DNA of 64,000 nucleotides from Aeromicrobium camelliae (GTDB lineage: Bacteria; Actinomycetota; Actinomycetes; Propionibacteriales; Nocardioidaceae), in the NCBI RefSeq assembly GCF_003850045.1, contig NZ_RQJX01000011.1, positions 1 to 64,000 on the forward strand. Reading direction: 5' to 3'. The number at the start of each line of letters is the position of its first letter. Position 1 is the stretch's first letter. Of this stretch, positions 30,321-38,455 are shown one piece after another. The position numbers and the translations under genes were made by a program. The notes below the pieces were generated by a model. That model did not search any database, was not told the DNA's origin, and saw only the letters and a list, made by a program, of their open reading frames with translations.

Positions 30321-31262
30321 ATGTTGTCGCGTCGCCTTGGCGGTTCTGGCCTGGAGGTCTCGCGCCTGGGCTTGGGGACGATGACGTGGGGCACCGTCGT
30401 CGACGAGTACGGCGCCGAGGACCAACTCACCACGTTCCTCGACGCGGGCGGCACGCTCCTGGACACCGCGCCCATCTACGGCGAGGGACGCACCGAGGAA
30501 CTCGTCGGAAGGTTGCTGTCCAAGCACGGCGTCCGTGATCGGCTGGTCCTGGCGGGCAAGGCCGGCCTGGTCCACCGTGACGACCAGGTCGTGCGGGACT
30601 CGTCGCGGCGCACGCTGCTGGCGCAACTCGATCGGTCGCTCCGTGACCTCGGCACCGATCACCTCGACCTCTGGCAGATCCATCGCTTCGACACCCGGAC
30701 CCCGCTCGACGAGGCGGTCGCGACGCTCGACGAGGCGGTCCGGTCCGGTCGAGTGCGGTATGCGGGCATCAGCAATTTCACGGGGTGGCAGGCCTCGCTC
30801 GCCCATGCTCGCTTCGACGCACGCGGCACCGGCGTTCCCCTGGTGAGCACGCAGATCGAGTATTCGCTGCTCCATCGTGAGCCGGAGAACGACGCGATCG
30901 CTGCCGCGGACTACCTGGGCATGAGCGTCCTTGCGTGGTCGCCGTTGGGTCGCGGTGTCCTCACGGGCAAGTACCGGGCTGGCATCCCTGGAGATTCGCG
31001 CGGCGCCGACGCACACTGGGAGGCGTTCGTGCATACCTATCTGACTCCCGAGAAGTCCCGGATCGTCGAGGCCGTCGCCAAGGCCTCGGACGGACTCGGC
31101 GTACCGCTGACCCACACTGCCCTGGCGTGGGTCCGCGACCGTCCAGCCGTGGGCGCCGTCATCGTGGGCGCGCGCACGGTCGCGCAGCTTCAGGAGAGCC
31201 TCGCGTCCGAACACCTGACCCTTCCCGCACAAATCGCCGACGCGCTGTCGGACGTCTCGTGA
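30321..31262 (+). CDS. aldo/keto reductase
   Basis: The 313-residue TIM-barrel oxidoreductase has the catalytic tetrad of the family: Asp and Tyr in LLDTAPIYGEGRTEELVG, Lys in LVLAGKAGL and His in DLWQIHRFD. The C-terminal NADPH-binding loop is VIVGARTVAQLQESL. It reduces aldehydes or ketones with NADPH; the substrate is unknown. The small DUF5703 gene follows after 8 bp and is probably in the same transcript. Confidence 0.93.
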   Translation: MLSRRLGGSGLEVSRLGLGTMTWGTVVDEYGAEDQLTTFLDAGGTLLDTAPIYGEGRTEELVGRLLSKHGVRDRLVLAGKAGLVHRDDQVVRDSSRRTLLAQLDRSLRDLGTDHLDLWQIHRFDTRTPLDEAVATLDEAVRSGRVRYAGISNFTGWQASLAHARFDARGTGVPLVSTQIEYSLLHREPENDAIAAADYLGMSVLAWSPLGRGVLTGKYRAGIPGDSRGADAHWEAFVHTYLTPEKSRIVEAVAKASDGLGVPLTHTALAWVRDRPAVGAVIVGARTVAQLQESLASEHLTLPAQIADALSDVS

Positions 31263-31270
31263 GGAGCCCC

Positions 31271-31456
31271 ATGGTCGAATACGAGTTCTGGGACCTGCCC
31301 ATCTCTCGTTCGCAGTCGCGCCAAGCCGTCTGTCGGCTTCTGACCGACGCGGCGGAGTTCCAGGGCTGGGAGCTGGACCGGCTTCGCAAGGACCGCAGCG
31401 GCCAGGGCACCGTCCGTCTGCGCCGCAAGATCATCCGCATGCGCGCCACCTACTGA
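31271..31456 (+). CDS. DUF5703 family small protein
   Basis: A 61-residue protein with an ATG after GAGGAG. It starts MVEYEFWDLPISRSQSRQ and is rich in Arg and Gln with the core LTDAAEFQGWELDRLR. Proteins of this size and sequence are widespread in actinomycetes near uppP/M20-peptidase genes (the Rv2137c region of M. tuberculosis) and have no known function. No membrane segment or cysteine pair is present. Confidence 0.8.
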   Translation: MVEYEFWDLPISRSQSRQAVCRLLTDAAEFQGWELDRLRKDRSGQGTVRLRRKIIRMRATY

Positions 31457-31460
31457 CGAC

Positions 31461-31488
31461 GCCCCGGCACCGCTCAGCGGGTCGGGGC
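31461..31488. terminator. putative bidirectional terminator between DUF5703 and M20 peptidase genes
   Basis: GCCCCG ... CGGGGC encloses an inner ACCGC/GCGGG stem in a convergent intergenic region. It has no T-run, as is common in high-GC genomes. Confidence 0.45.
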
Positions 31489-31518
31489 GCGGTCCCACTC
31501 ACCTCCCCCGTGCGCGCC

Positions 31519-32811
31519 TCAGGCGAGGTCGAGGAAGGTGTCGAACACCCGCGAGCCGAACTCGAGAGCGTCGACGGGGACGCGCTCGTCGACGCCGTGG
31601 AAGAGCGCCGTGAAGTCCAGGTCGCCCGGCAGCCGCAGCGGCGTGAAGCCGTACGAGGTGATGCCGAGCTTGTCCCAGGACTTGGCGTCGGTGCCGCCGG
31701 ACATGAGGAACGGGGCGATGTGCGCCTCCGGGTCGTGCCGATGCAACGAGACCGTCATGGCGTCGACGAGGTCGCCCTCGAAGGGGTACTCCAGGGCGCG
31801 ATCGACGATGTGCGGTTCGACCCGGATCTTGTCACCGACGATCTCCTGAACCACCGGGAGGAACGTCTCGGCGTGCCCGGGAAGGTAGCGGCCGTCGACG
31901 TAGGCGACAGCCTCCCCCGGCACCACGTTGTGCTTGTAGCCAGCCTGCAGCATCGTCGCGTTGGTGCTGTTGCGCAGTCCTGAACCGATCATCCGCACGG
32001 CCGGCCCGAAGTGTTCGATCAACTCCGAGGGGCTGCCATCGGCGCCGGTCAGTTCCCTGACCTTGGCCAGCAAGGCCTGCATCGACGGACCCGGTTCCTC
32101 AGGCCACACGTGCTCGCCCAAGGCGGTGAGGCCACGGGCGAGATTGACCACCGGGTTGTCGTCGTTGCGCATCGACCCGTGGCCCGCCGTGCCGTGGGCG
32201 CTCAGGCGCATCCAGGCGATGCCCTTCTCGCCCGATTCGATGAGGTAGAGGCGCTGGCCGCCGATCTCGGTCGAGAAACCCCCGACCTCGCCGATGGCCT
32301 CGGTGTACCCCTCGAACCACTCCGGATGGTGTTCGACGAGCCACTGCGCACCCTTGACGCCGCCCGCCTCCTCGTCGGCCGTGAAGACCAGCAGGATCGG
32401 CCGGTCCGGGATCTGACCCGCGGCCTGCCGCGCGCGGACGACCGAGAGGAGCATCGCGTCGAAGTCCTTCATGTCGACCGCGCCGCGACCGTAGAGGTAG
32501 CCGTCGACCACCTCGGCGGCGAACGGATCGACCGACCAGTCGGCCGCCTGCGCCGGGACGACGTCCAGATGCCCGTGGATCACGAGGCCGGGCCGCGGGG
32601 AGTCCTGGTTGCCCCACCGGGCGAGCACGGATGCGCGGCCCGGTTCCGACTCGTAGATCTGGGAGTCGATCCCTACCTCGGCGAGGGCCGCCGCCACATA
32701 CTCGGCGGCGGCACGCTCCCCCGGCCCGGAATCGTCGCCGAAGTTGGACGTGTCGATACGGATCAGATCGCGGCAGATCTGCAGTGTCTCGGCCTCAGGC
32801 AGGTACCCCAT
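31519..32811 (-). CDS. M20 family metallopeptidase (dipeptidase/acylase-like)
   Basis: The 430-residue protein has the di-zinc ligands of the M20 family: His and Asp in VIHGHLDVVPA, Asp in GRGAVDMKDF, the catalytic Glu pair in FTADEEAGG and a C-terminal ligand region near SGGTDAKSWDKLG. A lid/dimerisation domain lies in the middle. It matches the position of Rv2141c. The likely role is cleavage of dipeptides or N-acyl amino acids in the cytoplasm. ATG is six bases after TACGAT. Confidence 0.93.
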   Translation of the reverse strand: MGYLPEAETLQICRDLIRIDTSNFGDDSGPGERAAAEYVAAALAEVGIDSQIYESEPGRASVLARWGNQDSPRPGLVIHGHLDVVPAQAADWSVDPFAAEVVDGYLYGRGAVDMKDFDAMLLSVVRARQAAGQIPDRPILLVFTADEEAGGVKGAQWLVEHHPEWFEGYTEAIGEVGGFSTEIGGQRLYLIESGEKGIAWMRLSAHGTAGHGSMRNDDNPVVNLARGLTALGEHVWPEEPGPSMQALLAKVRELTGADGSPSELIEHFGPAVRMIGSGLRNSTNATMLQAGYKHNVVPGEAVAYVDGRYLPGHAETFLPVVQEIVGDKIRVEPHIVDRALEYPFEGDLVDAMTVSLHRHDPEAHIAPFLMSGGTDAKSWDKLGITSYGFTPLRLPGDLDFTALFHGVDERVPVDALEFGSRVFDTFLDLA

Positions 32812-32817
32812 GCCCCG

Positions 32818-32823
32818 ATCGTA
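32818..32823 (-). promoter_or_regulatory. putative leaderless -10 element of the M20 peptidase gene (TACGAT)
   Basis: TACGAT is six bases before the ATG at 32811, in the 25-bp gap after the SRPBCC gene. Confidence 0.45.
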
Positions 32824-32836
32824 CGGGCCGGGCAGG

Positions 32837-33217
32837 TCACTCCAACAACTGCGCGAGCGTCCTGCGGACCATCCAGCGGGCGGCCGGCGCGACGACGGCG
32901 TCGGGGATACCGACGAACGACATCTCCTCCTGCCACGTCACGACGCTTCCGTCGCCGTCGGGCTCGACCTCGATGATGGCCCAGCCGCTGACCACCTGCC
33001 CCTCCTTGACGATCTGCACGCACCGCGGCGGGTCGGAGCGGATGATGCGCATGGGGTCGTCGAAGGCGAGCGGGCCGACGCCTGTGCGGGCCACGAAGCC
33101 CTCCGGACGACGCCGGATCTGCGTGAAAGGGACACGATGACGCTCCCACGTCGTCACCCGGTCAAAGGCCTCGGCAGCCGGGTACGTCGTGTGCATCGTC
33201 GCCTCGACGTACACCAT
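32837..33217 (-). CDS. SRPBCC family (polyketide cyclase/START-like) protein
   Basis: The 126-residue protein begins MVYVEATMHTTYPAAEAFDRVTTWERH, the typical first strand and helix of the SRPBCC helix-grip fold, and continues with alternating strands (VQIVKEGQVVSGWAIIEVEP). These proteins bind hydrophobic ligands or act as cyclases; no function can be assigned here. It diverges from the MoxR gene, with only 17 bp between the two start codons. Confidence 0.8.
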   Translation of the reverse strand: MVYVEATMHTTYPAAEAFDRVTTWERHRVPFTQIRRRPEGFVARTGVGPLAFDDPMRIIRSDPPRCVQIVKEGQVVSGWAIIEVEPDGDGSVVTWQEEMSFVGIPDAVVAPAARWMVRRTLAQLLE

Positions 33218-33222
33218 GGGTC

Positions 33223-33228
33223 TAGATT
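33223..33228 (+). promoter_or_regulatory. putative leaderless -10 element of the moxR gene (TAGATT)
   Basis: TAGATT ends six bases before the ATG at 33235 in a 17-bp divergent gap with the SRPBCC gene. Confidence 0.5.
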
Positions 33229-33234
33229 GACGCC

Positions 33235-34113
33235 ATGACGCGCACGATGCACTTCGAATCGGTGGCCGACGTGAAGTCGAAGCTGGCCGATGTCGGCTAC
33301 CTCGCCTCCGACGCCGTCGCGACGACGGTCTTCCTCGCCAGTGAGCTCGGCAAGCCGCTGCTCGTCGAGGGACCTGCCGGCGTCGGCAAGACGGAACTCT
33401 CCCGGGCCGTCGCGGCCGCGTGTGGCGCGGAGCTCGTGCGCCTGCAGTGCTACGAGGGCGTCGACGAGGCGCGGGCGCTGTACGAGTGGAATCACGCCAA
33501 GCAGCTGCTGCGCATCAGCGCCGCCCGCGGCGAGGAGACCTGGGACGAGGCCAGGTCCGATGTCTTCAGCGAGGAGTTCCTCCTTCCCCGCCCCCTCCTG
33601 ACCGCGATCCGCAACGAGGGTCCCACCGTGCTGCTGATCGACGAGACCGACAAGGCGGACGTGGAGATCGAGGGGCTACTGCTGGAGGTCCTCGGGGACT
33701 TCCAGGTGACGGTCCCCGAACTCGGCACCATCACCGCGACGCAGCGGCCGTTCGTGGTGCTGACGTCGAACGCCACGCGCGAGCTGAGCGAGGCGCTGCG
33801 GCGGCGGTGTCTGTTCCTGCACATCGACTTCCCCTCACCCGAGCTCGAGCGCGACATCGTCGCGCTGAAGGTCCCGGATCTCGACTCAGCACTCGGCGAT
33901 TCGGTCGTGCGGGTGGTCAGCGCACTGCGATCGGCCGGTCTGCGCAAGGCGCCCTCCGTCGCCGAGACGCTGGACTGGGCGCGCACGCTGGTGGCGCTCG
34001 GCGCGTCGGTGCTCACCGACGAGGTCGTCGAGGAGAGCCTCGGCGTGGTCCTCAAGCATCAGGACGACATCGACAAGGCACGCGCGACACTGAATCTCAG
34101 CGAGTTGGTATGA
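33235..34113 (+). CDS. MoxR-type AAA+ ATPase
   Basis: The 292-residue ATPase has Walker A GPAGVGKTELSRA, Walker B LLIDETDKAD, sensor 1 LTSNATRE and the arginine finger region LRRRCLFLHIDFP. MoxR proteins act as chaperone-like remodellers with a VWA-domain partner. That partner is encoded next, with a 4-bp ATGA overlap. In related operons with CoxE-like proteins they mature metal enzymes such as carbon monoxide dehydrogenase (CoxD/CoxE), but no cox genes are seen here. Confidence 0.92.
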   Translation: MTRTMHFESVADVKSKLADVGYLASDAVATTVFLASELGKPLLVEGPAGVGKTELSRAVAAACGAELVRLQCYEGVDEARALYEWNHAKQLLRISAARGEETWDEARSDVFSEEFLLPRPLLTAIRNEGPTVLLIDETDKADVEIEGLLLEVLGDFQVTVPELGTITATQRPFVVLTSNATRELSEALRRRCLFLHIDFPSPELERDIVALKVPDLDSALGDSVVRVVSALRSAGLRKAPSVAETLDWARTLVALGASVLTDEVVEESLGVVLKHQDDIDKARATLNLSELV

Positions 34114-35486
34114 CCACGCAGGTCGCCGAACGGCTGGTCGAGTTCGTCGAGGCGCTACGCCTCAAGGGGATCAACGCCGGCCCGAGCGAGACCATCGACG
34201 CCGCCGCTGCGGTGCAGGTGCTGGGGTTCGACGATCGCGACGTCCTGCGCGAAGGCCTCGCGGCGGCACTCGTGCGCCGGGACGGACAGCGCGACGTGTT
34301 CGATATGACCTTCGACGTCTTCTTCCCCGCCGGTATCGGCACCCCGACCTCGGCGGAGGCAGCCGACGGTGACCTGGACACCGAACAGCTGCGCGCACTC
34401 CTGGCCATGGCGCTCGCCGACAACGACGGCCGAGCGCTGGCGCAGGTCGCTGAGGTGGCCGTCGACGCCCTCGGACCGGTCGGTCAGCCGGGTACGGGTA
34501 CACACGGCTGGTCGGCGTACCAGACGCTCGAACGACTGCGGCCGCAGACCGTCGTCGCCCAGGCACTCGCGATGCGCGGTGGCGGATCCGGAGGCGGACA
34601 GGGTCACTCCGGCCAGTTCACCGACCGGCTCGAACGTGAGGAGATCCGACGGAGCGTCGCCCGGTTCCGGGATCTCGTCGCTGCCGAGGCGCGACGGCGC
34701 ACTGCGGAGGTTCGCGGCCGTCAGATCGTCGCACGGCACGTCGTCACCCAGAGCACGGACCGCGTCGACTTCCTCAGCGCCAACGCCCACCAACTGTCGG
34801 AGCTCCGGCGGACGGTGCAACCCCTCGCCCGCAAGCTCGCGACCCGGCTCGCCGCCCGCCGGCGACGTCGTCGCCGCGGCCAGATCGACATCCGGCGGAC
34901 GTTGCGCAGCGCCATGAGCACGGGCGGCGTCCCGGTCAAACCGGTGTATGCGGCGCCGCGTCCGTCGCGCCCCGAACTCGTGCTGCTGTGCGACGTGTCC
35001 GGGTCGGTCGCCGGCTTCTCGCAGTTCACGATGCTGCTGGTGAAGGCGCTGAGCGACCAGTTCAGCAAGATCCGGGTGTTCGCGTTCGTCAACGCGATGG
35101 ATGAGGTCAGCTCGTTGGTCAAGGACGCCGACGGCGACCTCATCAGCCGGATTCAGTCAGATGCCCGCATCACGAAATGGCACACGAGCAGCGACTATGG
35201 CGAGGCGTTCGGCGACTTCGTGGAGGACCACCTCGACGCGGTCGGACCACGGACGGCGGTCATCGTGCTCGGCGACGCGCGCAACAACAACCAGCACCCG
35301 CGCTTCGAGGCGCTGCGGCGGATCGCGGAGCGTTCTCGGCGCACCTACTGGCTGAACCCCGAGCACGGCTCACGCTGGGGCCTCGGTGACTCCGAGGCGC
35401 TCGCCTACGCCGAGATCGTGCCGATGTACGAGTGCTGCAACGTCGAGCAGCTCAGCAGTTTTGTGGGACGCATCCTGCCGGTGTGA
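34110..35486 (+). CDS. VWA domain protein, CoxE-like
   Basis: The ATG at 34110 overlaps the moxR stop and gives 458 residues. The N-terminal half is helical and charged; the C-terminal half is a von Willebrand A domain with an intact MIDAS motif (LLCDVSGSVAGFS, D-x-S-x-S). A basic patch ([18 protein letters not shown]) separates the halves. It should work with the MoxR ATPase as a metal-dependent adaptor. The much longer frame that begins inside moxR is a shadow. The target protein is unknown. Confidence 0.9.
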   Translation: MTTQVAERLVEFVEALRLKGINAGPSETIDAAAAVQVLGFDDRDVLREGLAAALVRRDGQRDVFDMTFDVFFPAGIGTPTSAEAADGDLDTEQLRALLAMALADNDGRALAQVAEVAVDALGPVGQPGTGTHGWSAYQTLERLRPQTVVAQALAMRGGGSGGGQGHSGQFTDRLEREEIRRSVARFRDLVAAEARRRTAEVRGRQIVARHVVTQSTDRVDFLSANAHQLSELRRTVQPLARKLATRLAARRRRRRRGQIDIRRTLRSAMSTGGVPVKPVYAAPRPSRPELVLLCDVSGSVAGFSQFTMLLVKALSDQFSKIRVFAFVNAMDEVSSLVKDADGDLISRIQSDARITKWHTSSDYGEAFGDFVEDHLDAVGPRTAVIVLGDARNNNQHPRFEALRRIAERSRRTYWLNPEHGSRWGLGDSEALAYAEIVPMYECCNVEQLSSFVGRILPV

Positions 35487-35489
35487 GGC

Positions 35490-36578
35490 TCAGGGCTTGA
35501 GCCCGTGCTCGGCCATGATCGGCAGCGGATCGACCGGGTCGGCGTTCTTCCCCGGACGCACCTCGAGATGCAAGTGCGGTCCGGTGACGTTGCCGGTAGC
35601 ACCGACGGCGCCGATCCGATCCCCCTTGCGCACCATCTGTCCGGCCTCGACATCGATGCGTGACTGGTGTGCGTACCAGAGCTCGGTGCCATCGGCGAGC
35701 CGCAGGACCGTGCGGTTGCCGTAGGCCCCGGCGTAACTCGTGGACACCACGACCGCGTCCTGCATGGCGACCAGCGGAGTCCCAGTGGGCGCGGAGAGAT
35801 CGATGCCGGTGTGCCGGCCGCTCGACCAGAGACTGCCCGCCTGGCCGAAACGCGCCGACAGCCGGTACTTCGACAGGGGCATGACCCACTCGTTCGCGCG
35901 ACGCGCCTCCTCGGCAGCGCGCGCCTCCTCCTCCGCCTTGAGCTCGGCGACGCGCTGCTCCACGAGTGCGGCGATCCGCGCCTGTTCGGCGGCGAACGCC
36001 TCCTGCTGAGCTGCGACGTCGGGAAGCATCGGCGGCAACACGGCCGACGCCAGGCTGGCCAGGCCCGGTGCAGCCGGTTCCTCGGCCTGCGACTGCGCCT
36101 GCAATTGGGCCGCGAGCGGACTCGTGTCGCTGGTCAGGGGCGTGGGATCGGGCGCTGCGACCGAACCCGCGGGAGATTCGTGCGGCGCTTCCACGGGCGT
36201 GTCCGGCGGTGCCTCCGCCGGATCGGCGGCAGACGCGTCGGCGGATCGCTGCTCGGGCGCCTGCGTGGAGGACGTGGGGGGCTCCGGAGCCGCCGGCTCG
36301 AGACTGACCGACTCCGATCCGTCGAGGGCCGGGTCGAGCGTCCGGCGCGCGTCAGGGGAAGCAGCGGTGAACTCATCGGTGACGAGCGCCGTGTCCTGAG
36401 GTCCGGCCTGACGCGCGTCGCCGGTGAGAGCGACGCCGCCTCCCGCCACTGCGAGGCTCAAGACGCCGGCCAGAAGCGGCGACACCACTGGGGCGCGGCG
36501 ACGCTTGCGACGGCGGGATCCACCGGGGACGCGGGTCGACGACGGACTCGTCGATCGGTGCGTACCAGCAGAACTCAT
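35490..36578 (-). CDS. secreted M23 family metallopeptidase
   Basis: The start is set at the ATG at 36578, giving 362 residues. A basic N-terminus and one membrane helix (VVSPLLAGVLSLAVAGGGVAL) lead to a long Pro/Ala/Glu-rich linker and a coiled-coil stretch (QQEAFAAEQARIAALVEQ). The C-terminal LytM domain has the zinc ligands in GRHTGIDLSAPTG and HLHLE. Such enzymes cut peptidoglycan cross-links or activate amidases. The catalytic ligands are complete, so it may be an active hydrolase. Confidence 0.88.
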   Translation of the reverse strand: MSSAGTHRSTSPSSTRVPGGSRRRKRRRAPVVSPLLAGVLSLAVAGGGVALTGDARQAGPQDTALVTDEFTAASPDARRTLDPALDGSESVSLEPAAPEPPTSSTQAPEQRSADASAADPAEAPPDTPVEAPHESPAGSVAAPDPTPLTSDTSPLAAQLQAQSQAEEPAAPGLASLASAVLPPMLPDVAAQQEAFAAEQARIAALVEQRVAELKAEEEARAAEEARRANEWVMPLSKYRLSARFGQAGSLWSSGRHTGIDLSAPTGTPLVAMQDAVVVSTSYAGAYGNRTVLRLADGTELWYAHQSRIDVEAGQMVRKGDRIGAVGATGNVTGPHLHLEVRPGKNADPVDPLPIMAEHGLKP

Positions 36579-36741
36579 CAATGGCCTCAAGACAAGGGGG
36601 TCGGGGTCGTGTACATGGTAGCGGCCCGAGGGTGGAGCGAGGGCGATTTTCCCCAGGAGTCGGATGAACATCCGAACCGTGGCGACCAACGCCTCCGGGC
36701 GGCGAAGGTCCATTCGAGATGCGGGCCGTGCCGAACCCTGC

Positions 36742-36747
36742 CACTGT
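36742..36747 (+). promoter_or_regulatory. possible -10 element (CACTGT) of the DUF6458 gene
   Basis: CACTGT is six bases before the ATG at 36754, a weaker form of the TANNNT-N6-start pattern. Confidence 0.3.
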
Positions 36748-36753
36748 CGCAGT

Positions 36754-36942
36754 ATGTATATCGGAGGCTCGCTGTTTCTGCTCGCACTCGGCGCCATTCT
36801 CGCGTTCGCGGTGCAAGACGCCATCAACGGCATCGATCTGGTGACGACCGGCTACATCCTCATGGCCGTGGGAGTCCTCGGCTTGCTGCTCTCGCTGCTC
36901 ATGGCAGGACGTACGCGGCGCGATCTGGATCCGCCGCGCTGA
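36754..36942 (+). CDS. DUF6458-like small membrane protein
   Basis: This 62-residue protein has two membrane helices (GGSLFLLALGAILAFAV and GYILMAVGVLGLLLSLLMA) joined by a short loop (QDAINGIDLVTT) and a charged tail. The pattern is that of actinobacterial DUF6458 proteins, whose function is unknown. The frame is open to 36664, but the MYIGGSLFLL start is conserved-looking and has the promoter-like element upstream. Confidence 0.75.
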   Translation: MYIGGSLFLLALGAILAFAVQDAINGIDLVTTGYILMAVGVLGLLLSLLMAGRTRRDLDPPR

Positions 36943-36959
36943 CGCGTCGCGTCAGGCGG
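36931..36959. terminator. putative bidirectional terminator hairpin
   Basis: CTGACG-CGTCG-CGTCAG with flanking CCGCC/GGCGG arms spans the convergent stop codons of the DUF6458 and hypothetical genes. Confidence 0.4.
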
Positions 36960-37233
36960 TTCCCGCCACGGCCGTGAGCATCCCGGCGTATTCGTCAAGC
37001 GCCTCCACGTAGGCGGGCAGCTTGCCTGCATCGTGGATGCGCAGCACCGCGTCGACCTGATGCCGAGCGAAGGCGCAGACACCCTCGGCCTGCTGCTCAT
37101 GCTCGGGTGCGTCGGGATGCTCGAGGCACACCATGAGGCCCACGCCGGCGGTGAGGTACATCTCGCAGCCGAGCTTCTTCATCATCACCAGGGACATCTC
37201 GAATGCCAGCCGTTCGCGATCGAGGTCGCGCAT
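36952..37233 (-). CDS. hypothetical protein, 93 residues
   Basis: I do not recognise this protein. It is soluble and largely helical, with three cysteines (GCEMYL, MVCLEH, GVCAF) and many His/Met residues (EMSLVMMKKLGCEMY). A GAGGGAG site precedes the ATG at 37233, and codon use is like that of its neighbours, so it is probably a real gene. The cysteine/histidine content might allow metal binding, but no known motif is formed. Confidence 0.6.
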   Translation of the reverse strand: MRDLDRERLAFEMSLVMMKKLGCEMYLTAGVGLMVCLEHPDAPEHEQQAEGVCAFARHQVDAVLRIHDAGKLPAYVEALDEYAGMLTAVAGTA

Positions 37234-37483
37234 GTCACCACTCCCTCACACCTTGCAGGCACGCGTTCGGCGCCGGCTTTTGTCTCTGCTCAAACCATCG
37301 CACTCGTGACGCGGCGAATCAATGGCGCCGACCCACCTTCCGGAGTCAGGCACCAGGCGGTCGGGTACCGGTGCAGTCGTTCGGCCTGCAATGCCGGTCA
37401 CAACCTTCGCGCGACGGTTCCCTCACCCTACACAGACGGATGCGCGACGCGGGGAGCGGGGCGACGAGCTCGACTGACCTGGT
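37234..37483. other. 250-bp non-coding gap, no feature recognised
   Basis: It lies between the start of the 93-residue gene and the end of the signal peptidase gene, both on the minus strand. It should hold the promoter of the former and the terminator of the latter. I see no tRNA, riboswitch or strong hairpin in it. Confidence 0.5.
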
Positions 37484-38455
37484 TCAGGCGCACCGCACAC
37501 CCAGGCCGAGGAGCACAGCCGTCGTCCGCACGCGCGTCGTGGTCCCGGCGGCCTCCCACGTGGGCGCCGCGCGCAGACGAGCATGGATCACCACGTCATA
37601 CGTCGTCACGCCGAGGCCGAGGTCGAGTACGGAGGTTCGGATCTCCAGCACGCCCGAGCCGCCAGGCCCCGGCTGAACCGATTCGGAACGCACCACTCGC
37701 CCGGAGGACGTGTGGTGCATCTCCCAGCGGTAGTCGTAGCGCGGATCCGCATGCGTCCAGCTCAGGCGCGCATACTCGCCGATGCCGAGCAGTCCCCCCT
37801 CGTTGTCGCAGGTGGGCTGAGGCTGGGGGACGACGCGGTGCGCCCCCAGTTCGCCTGTGGTGACGGTGCCCGCGTCGTCGAAGATCGCCCACGCCTGCGA
37901 CGCGGGAAGCACCACCGGAAGTACGAGCGCGGCGCCGACGAGCACGGGAGCGACACCACGTCGGCGAGCACGGCGAGCATGTGCAGGAGTGCGCCGTGGC
38001 AACGCCACCGCGAGCCAGCACAGCGCGACGAGGCCGACGGCGACCGATCGGCCTGGCGTGCTGTCGACGAACGCAGCCACCCGCCCGACTCCTGGGAGCA
38101 CCCACGCCACGCGTTCGGCCGTGCCCAGCGTGTACGCCTCAGGGTCGGTCACAGCGTTCGCATCACCGCGCAGTCGAACGAGCCGCTCGGCACCGTCGCC
38201 GGACAGCTCCACGATGCGGTGCGTGACGCGGACGCCGGCCTCGTCGACGACGCTCACGACGTCGCCGACTTCGAGGTCCGCCGCCTCGACGGAGCGGGTC
38301 AGCAGCAGGTCGCCGGCGGCGATCTCCGGCGCCATGGAATCGGACTGCACGACCAACGGGCGGCTTCCGGTCATCCAGAGTGCGACGACGGCCAGCAGGC
38401 ACAGGCCCCCGAGAAGCGCTCCGGCGTTGAGGACGAGGAGGCGCAGCCGACTCAC
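37484..38455 (-). CDS. ER/SipW-type signal peptidase I fused to a SipW-substrate-like domain
   Basis: The 323-residue protein starts with a membrane helix and an S26B peptidase: catalytic Ser40 in VVQSDSMAPEIAAGD and His79 in RVTHRIVEL, the Ser/His pair of ER and SipW enzymes instead of Ser/Lys. After a second membrane helix (about 135-152) comes a third hydrophobic stretch (170-186) followed by QAWAIFDDAGTVTTGELG (187-204). This resembles the cleavage region of the SipW-type preproteins encoded upstream. Residues 205-323 form a beta-rich, Fn3/camelysin-like tail. It is the last gene of a five-gene cluster and overlaps its neighbour by 4 bp. Confidence 0.82.
   Translation of the reverse strand: MSRLRLLVLNAGALLGGLCLLAVVALWMTGSRPLVVQSDSMAPEIAAGDLLLTRSVEAADLEVGDVVSVVDEAGVRVTHRIVELSGDGAERLVRLRGDANAVTDPEAYTLGTAERVAWVLPGVGRVAAFVDSTPGRSVAVGLVALCWLAVALPRRTPAHARRARRRGVAPVLVGAALVLPVVLPASQAWAIFDDAGTVTTGELGAHRVVPQPQPTCDNEGGLLGIGEYARLSWTHADPRYDYRWEMHHTSSGRVVRSESVQPGPGGSGVLEIRTSVLDLGLGVTTYDVVIHARLRAAPTWEAAGTTTRVRTTAVLLGLGVRCA

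Noticed and set aside
36579-36753. c-di-AMP (ydaO-type) riboswitch before the M23 peptidase gene
   Set aside because: This gene type often has one in actinomycetes, but the upstream sequence lacks a recognisable pattern and is short.
36664-36753. Upstream extension of the DUF6458 gene to 36664
   Set aside because: The added residues are basic, not membrane-like, and precede the natural MYIGGSLF start, which has a promoter-like element at the right distance.
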